Assembly: GCA_903829815.1 (NCBI GenBank)
Contig: CAIKRR010000061.1
Coordinates: 1 to 64,000, forward strand
Length of the DNA stretch: 64,000 nucleotides
DNA from: an uncultured Pseudomonadota bacterium
GTDB lineage: Bacteria; Pseudomonadota; Gammaproteobacteria; Burkholderiales; SG8-39
Reading direction: 5' to 3'
This document shows positions 1 through 8,600 of this stretch, in pieces (position 1 is the first letter of the stretch; each line of letters begins with the position of its first letter). The notes beneath the pieces were generated by a model. That model was not told where the DNA came from, searched no databases, and saw only the letters and a list, made by a program, of their open reading frames with translations. The translations under genes and the position numbers were made by a program.

Positions 1-558
1 CACGCCCGATTCGCGATCCCAGATGAAGGCATCCGGTGCCACGCTGTCCCAGAGTGCCTTGCACACGTCGACGAACTCCTCCATGCGGTCATAGCGCGCC
101 CCATGCTCCATCAGTTCGTCAAAGCCGTAATTGGCCGCATCGGAACGACGCGTGGAGGTAATCACGTTGAAGGCGATGCGCCCGCCGGTGACATGGTCGA
201 GCGAATTGAGCAACCGGGCCACATAGAACGGGTGCATGAAGGTCGATGCATAAGTGAGCCCAAACCCCAGATGGCGGGTGACACGGGACATCACTGCGAT
301 GAACGGACTCATGTCCTGGCGCGGCCACTGGATGCCCCAGCGCGCCGCCGCCTCCTCGGAACCCTGCCAGGTGGCCGGAATACCGGTGCCGTCGCCGAAG
401 AACATCATGTCAAGGCACCCGCGCTCGGCAATGCGCGCGAGTTCCTCGAACATGCCCATATCGGGAAAGGTGCGATGGACCCAGGAACCTGGCACGCGCC
501 AGCGCCCATCGAGGTGGGTGTAGGACATGTCACAGGCCAGATGCATGCGTTTTTTCAA
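1..558 (-). CDS. Flavin-dependent monooxygenase of the NtaA/SnaA/DszA (luciferase-like) family, C-terminus beyond window
   Basis: Only the first 186 codons lie in the window; the gene runs off the left edge. My reading of the minus strand gives MHLACDMSYTHLDGRW, then a conserved block around LDMMFFGDGTG, then FGLTYASTFMHPF, VTGGRIAFNVITS and NYGF. This is the N-terminal TIM-barrel half of two-component FMNH2-dependent monooxygenases such as nitrilotriacetate monooxygenase component A. I place the start at a TTG (MKKRMHL...) because GGAG lies 9 nt upstream of it, while the internal ATG four codons later is about 21 nt from that site. A flavin reductase partner would be needed and is not visible. 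It follows the binding-protein gene at 601-1635 after 42 bp, so uptake and oxidation of the same compound is a reasonable inference. Substrate unknown. Confidence 0.85.
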   Translation of the reverse strand, partial: MKKRMHLACDMSYTHLDGRWRVPGSWVHRTFPDMGMFEELARIAERGCLDMMFFGDGTGIPATWQGSEEAAARWGIQWPRQDMSPFIAVMSRVTRHLGFGLTYASTFMHPFYVARLLNSLDHVTGGRIAFNVITSTRRSDAANYGFDELMEHGARYDRMEEFVDVCKALWDSVAPDAFIWDRESGV

Positions 559-600
559 GGCAGGAGACTCCGCAACTTCGTCAGCAGGAAAGGCACGCCA

Positions 601-1635
601 TCAGCGCGCGGGCAGCATCCGGTCGGCCTTGGCCGGCAGATAGGCCGAGGTGAAGAGCGCGTCGGCCGCAGGGGTCGACTTGAGCTTGAAGGTCGTGGTC
701 ATGTCGACGATCATGCGGTCGAGCACCTCCTTCCGGATGGAACCCAGCCCGTCGGCGCGCACGTTGGGCGTGTCGATCGAATCGAGTACCAGTCCGAGTT
801 TCATCGTCTCGTCGGCCTCGACGAGCGTCGGCGATGCTTGCATGACGTACTTGATCGAGGCGGCCGGATCAGCCAGCGTCTCCTTGAGCCCGCGATTGAA
901 AGCGCGCAGGAAGCCCGCCACTGCCTGCGGATTCTTCCGGGCAAACTCGGCATTGGCGAGGATGACGTGGCCGTACATGTTCACGCCGTAGTCGGCGTAC
1001 TTCATGATCCGCATGTCCTCGGGCTTGAGGCCCAGCTTGTAGAAGAGCACCGCCTGGGTGGGATGGCCCGTCCCTATGTCCACGCTGCCCTGCATCACTG
1101 ACGGCTCGACCAGATTCGGGGCCATGTGCATCCAGATGACGTCATCGACGGCGAGACCATTGGCTTTCGCAAACAGAGGCCACAGACGGAAGATGGGGCT
1201 GGTCGTCGGGGCCCCCAGACGCTTGCCCTTCAGATCGGCAACAGTGTTGACTCCCGCCTTCTTCGGAATCAGCAACGAGTTGGGGTTCTTCTCGTAAACG
1301 AGATAGACGCCCTCGACCTGTTGTGCCCCCGGGTTGTTGCCCATCGTTTCGATCAGCACGCCAAGATCGGCAAAACCCATGTCGTAGTTGGTCGCGACAC
1401 GCTGGATGGCCGCGCCTGAACCGGCACCCGCGTCAATGGTGACATCCAGACCCTCGGCCTTGAAGTAGCCGCGCCCGAGCGTGTTGAAGAAGTAACCGTG
1501 CTGGCCCTGCACGACCCAGTCAAGAGCGAATCGGATCTTGACCGGCGTCGGGGTTTGCGCCTGAGCCGCACTGGCAACGAGCAGAGAGGCGCCAATGAGA
1601 GTGGCAAATACTCTGGACAATGATTCGCTGGGCAT
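601..1635 (-). CDS. ABC transporter substrate-binding protein, NMT1/SsuA-THI5-like
   Basis: 344 aa. The first 26 or so residues are a signal peptide ending ASAAQAQ, so the product is periplasmic. The mature part has the NMT1-like pattern: IRFALDWVVQGQHGYFF near the start, GYFKAEGLDVTI, the loop VADLKGKRLGAP, and an ExxxIxYVMQASPTL region near the C-terminus. Family members bind sulfonates, taurine, nitrate, or pyrimidine precursors of thiamine. GGAGG lies 7 nt before the ATG. It is probably co-transcribed with the luciferase-like monooxygenase downstream (1-558), the arrangement seen for alkanesulfonate (ssu-like) systems, but no permease or ATPase is visible here. Ligand not predictable. Confidence 0.85.
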   Translation of the reverse strand: MPSESLSRVFATLIGASLLVASAAQAQTPTPVKIRFALDWVVQGQHGYFFNTLGRGYFKAEGLDVTIDAGAGSGAAIQRVATNYDMGFADLGVLIETMGNNPGAQQVEGVYLVYEKNPNSLLIPKKAGVNTVADLKGKRLGAPTTSPIFRLWPLFAKANGLAVDDVIWMHMAPNLVEPSVMQGSVDIGTGHPTQAVLFYKLGLKPEDMRIMKYADYGVNMYGHVILANAEFARKNPQAVAGFLRAFNRGLKETLADPAASIKYVMQASPTLVEADETMKLGLVLDSIDTPNVRADGLGSIRKEVLDRMIVDMTTTFKLKSTPAADALFTSAYLPAKADRMLPAR

Positions 1636-1692
1636 TCCGGCACCTCCAAGATAGTGGGTATGGGCCTAATCGGAAGATCAGAGTTGACCCCT

Positions 1693-1698
1693 ATAATA
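1693..1698 (+). promoter_or_regulatory. Candidate -10 hexamer in divergent intergenic region
   Basis: A perfect TATAAT lies 45 bp before the ATG at 1743, in the 107 bp between the divergent binding-protein and deacetylase genes. No good -35 lies 17 bp upstream (the hexamer there is TCGGAA), so any promoter would probably need an activator. Confidence 0.3.
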
Positions 1699-1742
1699 AG
1701 CCAACGATCTTGCCATCGACAGTCAACGAACGATCAACAAAC

Positions 1743-2687
1743 ATGCCGACAGACTCCCCTCCCTCCTGGTACGACTACACCGCACTCCCCGATCGCAAAC
1801 CGCTCCGATTTCCGGGGGGGGCGCGGCTCGCCCTGATCCTGACGATCAACATCGAGTACTGGGAGAAGTCGCGTCCCGGACAGAAGGAACCGCTCTTCAC
1901 CGGCGGCCCGATGACAATCCCGCATGCGCTGCCCGGAGACGTCTGGGACAGCACCAACTGGACCTGGCGCGAATACGGCCAGCGCGTCGGCATCTGGCGA
2001 ATGATCGACATGTTCGATCGCCTCGGCGTGGCGCCCTCGTGCACCGTGAATGGCATGACCCTGGCCGAGCGCGGTCGTATCGTCTCGGCCGTGAACGAGC
2101 GGGGTTGGGAGATCGTGCCGCACAACTGGGCGCAGAACGATGTGCTCAGCAACTATGCAAACCGGCCTGACGAAGAGCGCGCCGTGATCGAGCGAACGCT
2201 CGATCAGTACCGCCTCACCACCGGCCGCGAACCGCGTGCGTGGCTGAGTTCGGCCCTGCGCAGTTCGGTCTGGACGCCCTTGTTCCTGAAGGAGCAGGGC
2301 ATCATCGCGCACTGCGACTACCTCAACGACGATCAGCCCTACCTCATCCACACGCTCAAGGGCCCCATCGTGTGCGTGCCTTACTCCAACGACATCAACG
2401 ACTTCAACATGTTCGCGCGTGGAGGAATGTCGCCTGCAGCAGGCCTGGAGACGCTGAAGGCCTGCTTTGATGCCCTGTACGCGGAGAGTGCCACCAGTGG
2501 CCGACTGATGAATTTCGGCCTCCATCCCCACGTCATCGGACACGCATACCGCATCGGCGCATTGCGCGAGTTCATCGAGTATGCCCAGGGGCACGAGGGC
2601 GTATGGTTCGCGCGTCGCGATGAAATCGCGAGCTGGTATCTCGATCACCACGCCGAGCACATCCCGCCGGCTACCCCCTCGATCTGA
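1743..2687 (+). CDS. Polysaccharide deacetylase-family hydrolase (PuuE/HpPgdA-like)
   Basis: 314 aa, cytosolic (no signal peptide). The fold family is suggested by ALILTINIEYWE, the WREYGQRVGIWRMIDMFDRLGV block, GWEIVPHNWAQND, and LHPHVIGHAYRI near the C-terminus. This subgroup includes allantoinase PuuE and cyclic-imide or peptidoglycan-like deacetylases with a metal site. The classical TFDDG metal-binding start motif is replaced by TINIEYW, so activity on a polysaccharide is unlikely and amide or imide hydrolysis is more plausible. It heads a plus-strand operon: an SDR begins 16 bp downstream, then a second SDR and a MetE-like gene. No strong ribosome binding site precedes this ATG, but upstream in-frame codons look non-coding. 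Confidence 0.75.
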   Translation: MPTDSPPSWYDYTALPDRKPLRFPGGARLALILTINIEYWEKSRPGQKEPLFTGGPMTIPHALPGDVWDSTNWTWREYGQRVGIWRMIDMFDRLGVAPSCTVNGMTLAERGRIVSAVNERGWEIVPHNWAQNDVLSNYANRPDEERAVIERTLDQYRLTTGREPRAWLSSALRSSVWTPLFLKEQGIIAHCDYLNDDQPYLIHTLKGPIVCVPYSNDINDFNMFARGGMSPAAGLETLKACFDALYAESATSGRLMNFGLHPHVIGHAYRIGALREFIEYAQGHEGVWFARRDEIASWYLDHHAEHIPPATPSI

Positions 2688-2703
2688 CCAGGAGCCACGA
2701 ACC

Positions 2704-3447
2704 ATGTCACGCTCTCCGGTTGTTCTCATCACAGGTGGCGCCGGTGGGCTGGGCCTTGCGACAGCCCGACGCTTCGCAGCGACCGGCGCACGCACGATCA
2801 TCGCAGACCTCGCCAGCAGCAAACCCGCCACCGACCCTGGGCCGCTGGGCCGGTTTGCATGCCTCGACGTGACTGACGAGGCAGCCTGGAAGCGAATCGA
2901 GCAGGAGATCACCGAGACGGAAGGCCGACTGGACGTCCTCGTGAACTGCGCCGGGGTGATCGAGGCAGGAGATATCGAGACAGCGAACCTGAGCAGTTTC
3001 CGACGCATCGTGGACACCAATCTCGTCGGTACGTTTCTGGGGTGTCAGACAGCCGTGCGGATGATGAAAGCGACCGGGGGTGGCTGTATCATCAACCTCT
3101 CGTCGGGTATCGCAGGTCGCGCACAGGCCGAACAACCGGCTTACGGTGCCAGCAAGGCTGCGATCGAGAATCTGACAAAATCGGTTGCGCTGCACTGCGG
3201 ACGCCAGGGCTACGGCATTCGCGCCGTGGCCATCCAGCCAGGCGCACTCGATTCAACGATGCTGCGCGGCAATACACCCGCAGGCATGACCGAAGACGCA
3301 TTTCTCGCGCGAGTCGTGAGCCGATTTCCGATCGGGCGACTGGGCACCTACGATGACATTGCAGCGTCGATCGTGTTTCTCGCCTCTCCGGACGCCAGCT
3401 ACATCACGGGTGCGATCATTCCGGTCGATGGCGGACAAAGCATATGA
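2704..3447 (+). CDS. Short-chain dehydrogenase/reductase (SDR)
   Basis: 247 aa NAD(P)-dependent oxidoreductase. The glycine-rich TGGAGGLG motif lies at residues 10-17, NCAG near 82-85, the catalytic Ser in LSSG and YxxxK as YGASK, and the C-terminal IPVDGGQS typical of classical SDRs. Acidic D at the end of beta-2 (IIADLA) favours NAD. AGGAG sits 8 nt before the ATG. The stop overlaps the start of the next SDR (ATGA), so the two are translationally coupled. Two SDRs in tandem usually act on successive or stereoisomeric alcohols; the substrate is unknown. Confidence 0.88.
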   Translation: MSRSPVVLITGGAGGLGLATARRFAATGARTIIADLASSKPATDPGPLGRFACLDVTDEAAWKRIEQEITETEGRLDVLVNCAGVIEAGDIETANLSSFRRIVDTNLVGTFLGCQTAVRMMKATGGGCIINLSSGIAGRAQAEQPAYGASKAAIENLTKSVALHCGRQGYGIRAVAIQPGALDSTMLRGNTPAGMTEDAFLARVVSRFPIGRLGTYDDIAASIVFLASPDASYITGAIIPVDGGQSI

Positions 3448-4208
3448 GCGCGCCCCTGGAGGGCCGTGTGGCACTGGTAACCGGCGCCGGGTCGGGCATG
3501 GGGCGTGCGCACTGCGAACTGATGGCCGAGCGTGGCGCACACGTGATTGTTCAGGAACTGCTCCCGGAGCGCGCTCAAGAAGTCGTGGCTGCGATCCGAT
3601 CCTCGGGAGGCAGTGCCGAAGCCGTGCCGGGCGATGCCAGCAACGTGACACTGATGCGTGAGCGGATCGGACAGGCGCTGGCGCGTAATGGCCACATCGA
3701 CATCATCGTCAACAACGCTGGTATCGCAAGCAGGGTGAAGCCTTTCGAGGAGATCGACGAAGACTTCTTCGACCGGATGCTCGATGTCAACCTGAAGGCC
3801 GCCTTTTTCTGTACCCAGGCAGTCGTGCCTGCGATGAAGCGCGCGCGCTGGGGCCGCATCATCAATATCTCATCAATGTTCGCGATGGTCGGCAGCCAGA
3901 GCGGGGCCCACTACACGACGGCCAAGGGGGGCATGCTGGGCCTGACCAAGGCCCTCGCGCGGGAACTGGCCCCCTGGAACATCACGGTGAATGCAGTCGC
4001 GCCCGGTCTGGTGAAGACCTCAATGACGATCGAATCGCTGAAGACCGATGATGCTTTCGAGGCCCGCGCGCGAGGCGTGCCGATGGGACGACTCGCCTCC
4101 CCGCGCGAGATCGCAGCAAGCGTTGCCTTTCTCGCATCCGACGATGCATCGCTGATGACAGGGATGACCCTCAGCCCGAGCGGCGGCGAAGCGCTGGTCG
4201 GCTTCTAG
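3444..4208 (+). CDS. Short-chain dehydrogenase/reductase, FabG-like
   Basis: 254 aa classical SDR: TGAGSGMG at residues 14-21, NNAG, the active-site ISSMF and YTTAKGG (Tyr-x3-Lys), and the C-terminal substrate lid ending SPSGGEALVGF. It shares the ATGA junction with the SDR before it and is followed after 19 bp by the MetE-like gene, so it belongs to the same operon. The sequence is closer to 3-oxoacyl-ACP reductase-type SDRs than its neighbour, but the context of a small catabolic operon argues against a fatty-acid biosynthesis role. Confidence 0.88.
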   Translation: MSAPLEGRVALVTGAGSGMGRAHCELMAERGAHVIVQELLPERAQEVVAAIRSSGGSAEAVPGDASNVTLMRERIGQALARNGHIDIIVNNAGIASRVKPFEEIDEDFFDRMLDVNLKAAFFCTQAVVPAMKRARWGRIINISSMFAMVGSQSGAHYTTAKGGMLGLTKALARELAPWNITVNAVAPGLVKTSMTIESLKTDDAFEARARGVPMGRLASPREIAASVAFLASDDASLMTGMTLSPSGGEALVGF

Positions 4209-4227
4209 CGGTCGACCAGAGACAACC

Positions 4228-5388
4228 ATGCCGCTCATCACCGACGCACGCCATCGTATTCTGACCACCCACACCGGCAGCCTGCCGCGCCCGGAGGCGC
4301 TTTCGGGACTGCTGCTCGCCAAGATGCTCGGCGAGCGTCATGAAAAGGCAGATCTGGCGAGGGCCACCCGGCAAGCCGTGGCCGACATCGTCGCCACGCA
4401 ACTCGCCTGTGGCATCGACGTGGTGAACGATGGCGAGCAATCCAAGTCGAGCTTCCAGATCTATGCCACCGAACGCCTGGGTGGCATAGAACCGCGGGCG
4501 CCCGAACCCGGGTTCTATCGCACCCGGGAGAACGAGGCCTTTCCCAGCTTCTACCGCAGCGGCGAGCATTCGGGTTCGCAACGCAAGCGCTGGGTCTGCA
4601 CGGGCCCGATCAGCTATACCGGCGAGACGATCCTGCGTGAGGACCTCGAGAACCTCAAGGCAGCACTCGCCGGGCATTCGCCAGCGGCGGTCTTCGTGCC
4701 CTCGGTCTCGCCTTCCAGTTGTGCCGGCCTGATGGAAAACCGCTTCTACGCCAACGATGACGATCATGTCCAGGCGGTGGCCGAAGCGTTACGCATCGAA
4801 TACGAAGCCATCGTGGCGGCCGGCTTCATGCTGCAGATCGACGACCCCCGCCTGGCGATGCACTACATGCTCAGCCCCGACGAATCGATCGCCGATGCCA
4901 GACGCTGGGCGGCAAGCCGGATCGAGATCCTCAATCACGCGCTGCGCAACATTCCACGCGAGCGCATCCGGCACCACACCTGTTATGGCATCAACATGGG
5001 GCCGCGTACCACCGACATGGAGATGCGCCACCTGGTGGATCTCATCGTGACGATACGGGCTGGCTTCTACTCGTTCGAGGCGGCCAACCCGCGTCATGAG
5101 CACGAGTGGGAGATCTGGCGCGATGTGGCATTGCCGGCAGACTGCGTGCTGATGCCTGGCGTCATCACCCATGCGTCGACCATCGTCGAGCATCCGGAAC
5201 TGGTCGCCCAGCGCCTGATTCGTTTCGCCGGCGTGGTCGGACGCGAGCGGGTGATGGCCAGCACCGACTGCGGCTTTGCATCGACGCTTGCGCGAGGTCT
5301 GCCGCCCGAGATCGAGCCCGCCGTGGTATGGGCCAAGTTCCGGGCGCTGGCCGAAGGTGCACGCATCGCGAGCCAGCGATTGTTCTGA
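4228..5388 (+). CDS. Cobalamin-independent methionine synthase C-terminal-domain-like protein
   Basis: 386 aa, matching only the C-terminal zinc barrel of MetE rather than the 750-aa full enzyme. Seen are the N-terminal TTHTGSLPRP, GIDVVNDGEQ, LQIDDPRLA, and the zinc-ligand region RHHTCYG followed by a late STDCGFAS that supplies the second Cys. Stand-alone members of this family act as alkyl transferases (epoxyalkane:CoM transferase and related) or remain uncharacterised. It lies at the end of a deacetylase-SDR-SDR operon, so a thiol-dependent dealkylation or transfer step in a degradation pathway is a possible but unproven role. Confidence 0.8.
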   Translation: MPLITDARHRILTTHTGSLPRPEALSGLLLAKMLGERHEKADLARATRQAVADIVATQLACGIDVVNDGEQSKSSFQIYATERLGGIEPRAPEPGFYRTRENEAFPSFYRSGEHSGSQRKRWVCTGPISYTGETILREDLENLKAALAGHSPAAVFVPSVSPSSCAGLMENRFYANDDDHVQAVAEALRIEYEAIVAAGFMLQIDDPRLAMHYMLSPDESIADARRWAASRIEILNHALRNIPRERIRHHTCYGINMGPRTTDMEMRHLVDLIVTIRAGFYSFEAANPRHEHEWEIWRDVALPADCVLMPGVITHASTIVEHPELVAQRLIRFAGVVGRERVMASTDCGFASTLARGLPPEIEPAVVWAKFRALAEGARIASQRLF

Positions 5389-5450
5389 TGCTTGAACCTT
5401 CGGGAAGCCGGGAAAACACCGGGCACCCATCCATGCAGGGCACAGCCAAC

Positions 5451-6527
5451 ATGCAGACCTCGCCGAAACGGGCACCACAAGATAGACCACAGGTAACTGG
5501 CGGGATGGCAGCCCAGGCACGGAGACCACCACCGGCAGTGACCCGGGCAGGAACGCGTCGCACGATACTCGTAGCAGCCTGCTCAGCGGCCTTTGGGTGG
5601 GCCAGCGCAGGGCATGCCCAACCGTCCAGCACCTGGCCTGCCCGCACGATCCGGATCATCGTGCCTGCCACCACAGGCGGCCCCGATACGGTGGCACGGG
5701 TACTGGGCCCATCGCTCGCCACGGCTCTGGGGCAAGCAGTGGTCATCGACAACCGTCCGGGTGCCAACGGCATCATGGGCGCCGACATGGTTGCCAAGGC
5801 GGTTCCCGATGGCCACACGCTGATGGTGTATTCATCCGGCTTCGTGGTCGCGCCGGCCATGGTGAGGAGACTGCCCTACGACACCGAACGCGACTTTGCT
5901 CCGGTGTCCAACCTGGCATCGAACCTGGGGGTCATGCTGGTGGTCAACCCTCTGAATCCAGCGCGCACACTCGCCGAATTCATCGGTCAGTCGCGCCGCA
6001 CCGACGCCAACGTGTCCTATGCATCACCGGGTATCGGCAATACGCTGCACCTGCTTGGGGAACTGTTCAACTCACAGACCGGCATGCGCATGACCCATGT
6101 GCCCTACAAAGGCGGTGGCCCGGCGATAGCCGCCGTCATGGGCGGTGAAGTAACCGCCATGCTGGCACCGATGCAACTGGCTGCCCCCAACCTGCGTGCC
6201 GGGAAACTGCGTGGTCTCGGTTACTCGATGGGCGAACGCGCAGCAGGCTTTCCCGATATTCCGACGATGCGCGAGGCCGGGCTCGACTACGTGGCAGACG
6301 GCGGCTGGTTCGGGATGTTTGCGCCGGCAGGGACTTCAGCGGACATCATCGCCCGACTCAACACTGAAGTACGACGCGCATTGGCCGACCCGGCCGTGCG
6401 CGAGCGGTTGGCCAGCCTCGGCTTCGGGCCGATCGGCGACACCGCCGAACACTTTCGAGCCTTCGTATCTGAAGAAATCAGGCGCTTTGGTGCAATGGCG
6501 CGTCTGGCCGGTATCGAGGCGGAGTAG
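5451..6527 (+). CDS. Bug-type (TctC family) tripartite tricarboxylate receptor
   Basis: Periplasmic binding protein of the Bug family. After a long N-terminal segment and signal ending SAGHAQ come WPARTIRIIVPATTGG, VIDNRPGANGIMGAD, LPYDTERDFAPVSN, MTHVPYKGGGPA and a C-terminal FRAFVSEEIRRFG, the standard Bug landmarks. Start choice is uncertain: ATG at 5388 overlaps the previous stop (TGATG) without a ribosome binding site, 5433 is weak, 5451 has AGGG 10 nt upstream, and 5505 would give the most ordinary signal length. Bug receptors bind carboxylates or aromatic acids in an acidic pocket. No TctA/TctB membrane genes are nearby. Confidence 0.88.
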   Translation: MQTSPKRAPQDRPQVTGGMAAQARRPPPAVTRAGTRRTILVAACSAAFGWASAGHAQPSSTWPARTIRIIVPATTGGPDTVARVLGPSLATALGQAVVIDNRPGANGIMGADMVAKAVPDGHTLMVYSSGFVVAPAMVRRLPYDTERDFAPVSNLASNLGVMLVVNPLNPARTLAEFIGQSRRTDANVSYASPGIGNTLHLLGELFNSQTGMRMTHVPYKGGGPAIAAVMGGEVTAMLAPMQLAAPNLRAGKLRGLGYSMGERAAGFPDIPTMREAGLDYVADGGWFGMFAPAGTSADIIARLNTEVRRALADPAVRERLASLGFGPIGDTAEHFRAFVSEEIRRFGAMARLAGIEAE

Positions 6528-6570
6528 AGGCAGACCCTGCTTCAGGCCGCCGCCGGTTCAGCAGCCAAGC

Positions 6571-7338
6571 TCAATGGATCGTGTAACCACCGTCAGCCAC
6601 CATAGCCGTGCCATGCACGTAGGAGGCCGCATCCGAGACGAGGAAGGCAGCCGCATTGGCGATCTCGCGACACTCGGCCAGACGGCCCAGCGGAATATCG
6701 CGTTTGATCGCACTGCCATCGACCGCTGCGTTGTCGATGTAGGCCTTCACACGGGGTGAGAGCGTGGCACCCGGACAGAGTCCATTGACCCGTACGCCCC
6801 GCGTGCCGTAATCGAGCGCCAGTTGCCGGGTCATCGAGAGTACCGCGCCCTTGGTCGCACAGTAGACCGGCATGGCCGGAAAACCCACCAGACCGAAGGT
6901 GGAGGCCACATTCACGATCGAGCCACCACCGGGTGCCTTCTCCAGCATCGGGATGAAGGCGCGGCACATGTAGAAGATGCTGTTCAGGTTGACCGCAATG
7001 ATCTCGTTCCACTTCTCGGTCGACAGTTCGGTAATCGGCTTCACGAAGTTGTTGCCGGCGTTGTTGATGAGTGCCTTTACCGGAACCGTGCCCGCTGCGA
7101 TGCGCTCCCGCATCGCCTCCACTTCGGCCTCGACCGACACGTCGACCACATGAATCTCGTAGGGCGCGTTGAGCGCGTCGAGCAGTTCACCCGTCTGGCG
7201 CAACCTGGCCTCGGTCTTGCCGACCAGCACCAGGCTTGCACCCATTTCAGCCAGCACCTCGCAGCAAGCCTGCCCGATGCCCGATCCGGCGCCGGTCACG
7301 ATCACACGGGCACCGTTGAATTTCAGTGACGAAAGCAT
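6571..7338 (-). CDS. Short-chain dehydrogenase/reductase (SDR)
   Basis: 255 aa classical SDR with TGAGSGIG at residues 15-22, NNAGN, active-site NVASTFG and YCATKGA, and the C-terminal MVADGGYTIH. A GGGGGAAG stretch precedes the ATG. It is the last gene of a minus-strand operon that begins with the alpha/beta hydrolase at 8597-9382; 68 bp separate it from the luciferase-like gene. The gene order hydrolase, flavin oxidoreductase, SDR suggests a short degradation route in which the SDR oxidises an alcohol or reduces a ketone. Confidence 0.88.
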   Translation of the reverse strand: MLSSLKFNGARVIVTGAGSGIGQACCEVLAEMGASLVLVGKTEARLRQTGELLDALNAPYEIHVVDVSVEAEVEAMRERIAAGTVPVKALINNAGNNFVKPITELSTEKWNEIIAVNLNSIFYMCRAFIPMLEKAPGGGSIVNVASTFGLVGFPAMPVYCATKGAVLSMTRQLALDYGTRGVRVNGLCPGATLSPRVKAYIDNAAVDGSAIKRDIPLGRLAECREIANAAAFLVSDAASYVHGTAMVADGGYTIH

Positions 7339-7406
7339 GTGTGTCTTCCCCCATTGTCATGGCCTGTCACGTGGTCGCAGCGGCCGCGTGCGTCGATGAA
7401 ACACTC

Positions 7407-8600
7407 TCAGGCAGCCATAGCCTTCATGCTGTCCTCGAACCCCATGTATTCACGATCGGTGAGCGCCTGCAACGCTGGCGCCACTTCGGTACTGAAGAGC
7501 CGGATATTTTGCTCGGTAAGGTCACGCGGCAAGGTGCCGAACTGCAGCAGCGCGAGAAAGCTCTGGAAGCCCAGAAAGCGGTGCGCATCGGTGAGGGTAC
7601 GACGCACGGTGTCAGGACTGCCACAGATGATGATGCCCTGCTCGATCAACGACTCGACGGTCTGGCTGCCCATGATCTGCTTCTTGTGGGTAGCCATGCG
7701 GATCGCCGAGTCGAATGACAGATACCCCGGCGGGAACATCATCTCGAAGGTGAGATTGAGAAACTTGTTGAACAGCGACTCGATGTGCACCCGCGCCTGG
7801 TCACGCGCCTGCTCATCGGTGGGGCCGACATAGACCGGGGCCGCCCAGCCAATCTGCTCCGAACTGGCCTGATAGCCGTACTTTGTCTGCGCCACTTCGC
7901 GGTAACCGTTGAGGAAACGCGCAACCGACTTCACCGGGCTGTAGTTTTGCAGGTAGACATACTTGCGATCGGGGTGTGCGGCCCATTCGATCGTCTCGGC
8001 GCTGCCGGTCGATGGACACCAGATCGGCGGATGCGGCTTCTGGAATGGCCTTGGCCACGGGTTCACGTACTCGAGATTGAAGTACTTGCCGTGGAAGGAA
8101 AACGGACCCGGACGGGTCCATGCCTGGATGACCAGGTCGTGCGCCTCGTGAAACCGTTCGTGCGAGAACGCCGGGTTGGCCCCCATCGAGTGATATTCGG
8201 CGCCGATGCCCCGCACCATGCCGGTGATGAGTCGGCCACCGGTAATACTGTCGATCATGGCGTGCTCTTCGGCAAGCGTGAGCGGATGCTCGCGCAGACC
8301 AAAGGCATTGCCCAAAATGGCGATGCGTGCCTTCTTCACACGGCGCGACAGCGCCGCGGCAGTGACCACCGGCGAGGGCATGAGGCCATAGGCGGTCTGA
8401 TGGTGCTCATTCACGGCAACCCCGTCCAGCCCCAGTTCGGCGGCGTACTCGAGTTCATCGAGAAACCGGTTGTAGAGCTCGTGGCCCTTCACAGGGTCGT
8501 ACTCGGAATTGGGCATCACCACCCAGGGCGATCGCCACTTCGACTTGTACTCGAGATCCATGTACAGATAGGGCATCAGATGGAACATGAACACTTTCAT
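7407..8600 (-). CDS. Luciferase-like (LLM) flavin-dependent oxidoreductase
   Basis: 397 aa. N-terminal MKVFMFHLMPYLY, then VNEHHQTAYGLMPSP, the conserved ALSRRVKKARIAILGNA, DSITGGRLITGMVRG and PFQKPHPPIW, which are hallmarks of bacterial-luciferase-family monooxygenases using F420 or FMNH2. This enzyme is likely FMN-dependent in a proteobacterium. CAGGAG lies 9 nt before the ATG, and its start overlaps the stop of the upstream hydrolase by ATGA, so the two are coupled. Many similar proteins are annotated as limonene or alkanal monooxygenases; the true substrate is unknown. Confidence 0.87.
   Translation of the reverse strand: MKVFMFHLMPYLYMDLEYKSKWRSPWVVMPNSEYDPVKGHELYNRFLDELEYAAELGLDGVAVNEHHQTAYGLMPSPVVTAAALSRRVKKARIAILGNAFGLREHPLTLAEEHAMIDSITGGRLITGMVRGIGAEYHSMGANPAFSHERFHEAHDLVIQAWTRPGPFSFHGKYFNLEYVNPWPRPFQKPHPPIWCPSTGSAETIEWAAHPDRKYVYLQNYSPVKSVARFLNGYREVAQTKYGYQASSEQIGWAAPVYVGPTDEQARDQARVHIESLFNKFLNLTFEMMFPPGYLSFDSAIRMATHKKQIMGSQTVESLIEQGIIICGSPDTVRRTLTDAHRFLGFQSFLALLQFGTLPRDLTEQNIRLFSTEVAPALQALTDREYMGFEDSMKAMAA

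Noticed and set aside
103-1101. Long plus-strand open frame over the first two genes
   Set aside because: It is the shadow of two minus-strand genes with clear family motifs; its own translation is rich in His, Gly and Arg with no domain pattern.
1734-3020. Minus-strand open frame of 428 codons opposite the deacetylase and SDR genes
   Set aside because: GC-rich third-position artefact; the plus-strand genes have ribosome binding sites, motifs and operon structure.
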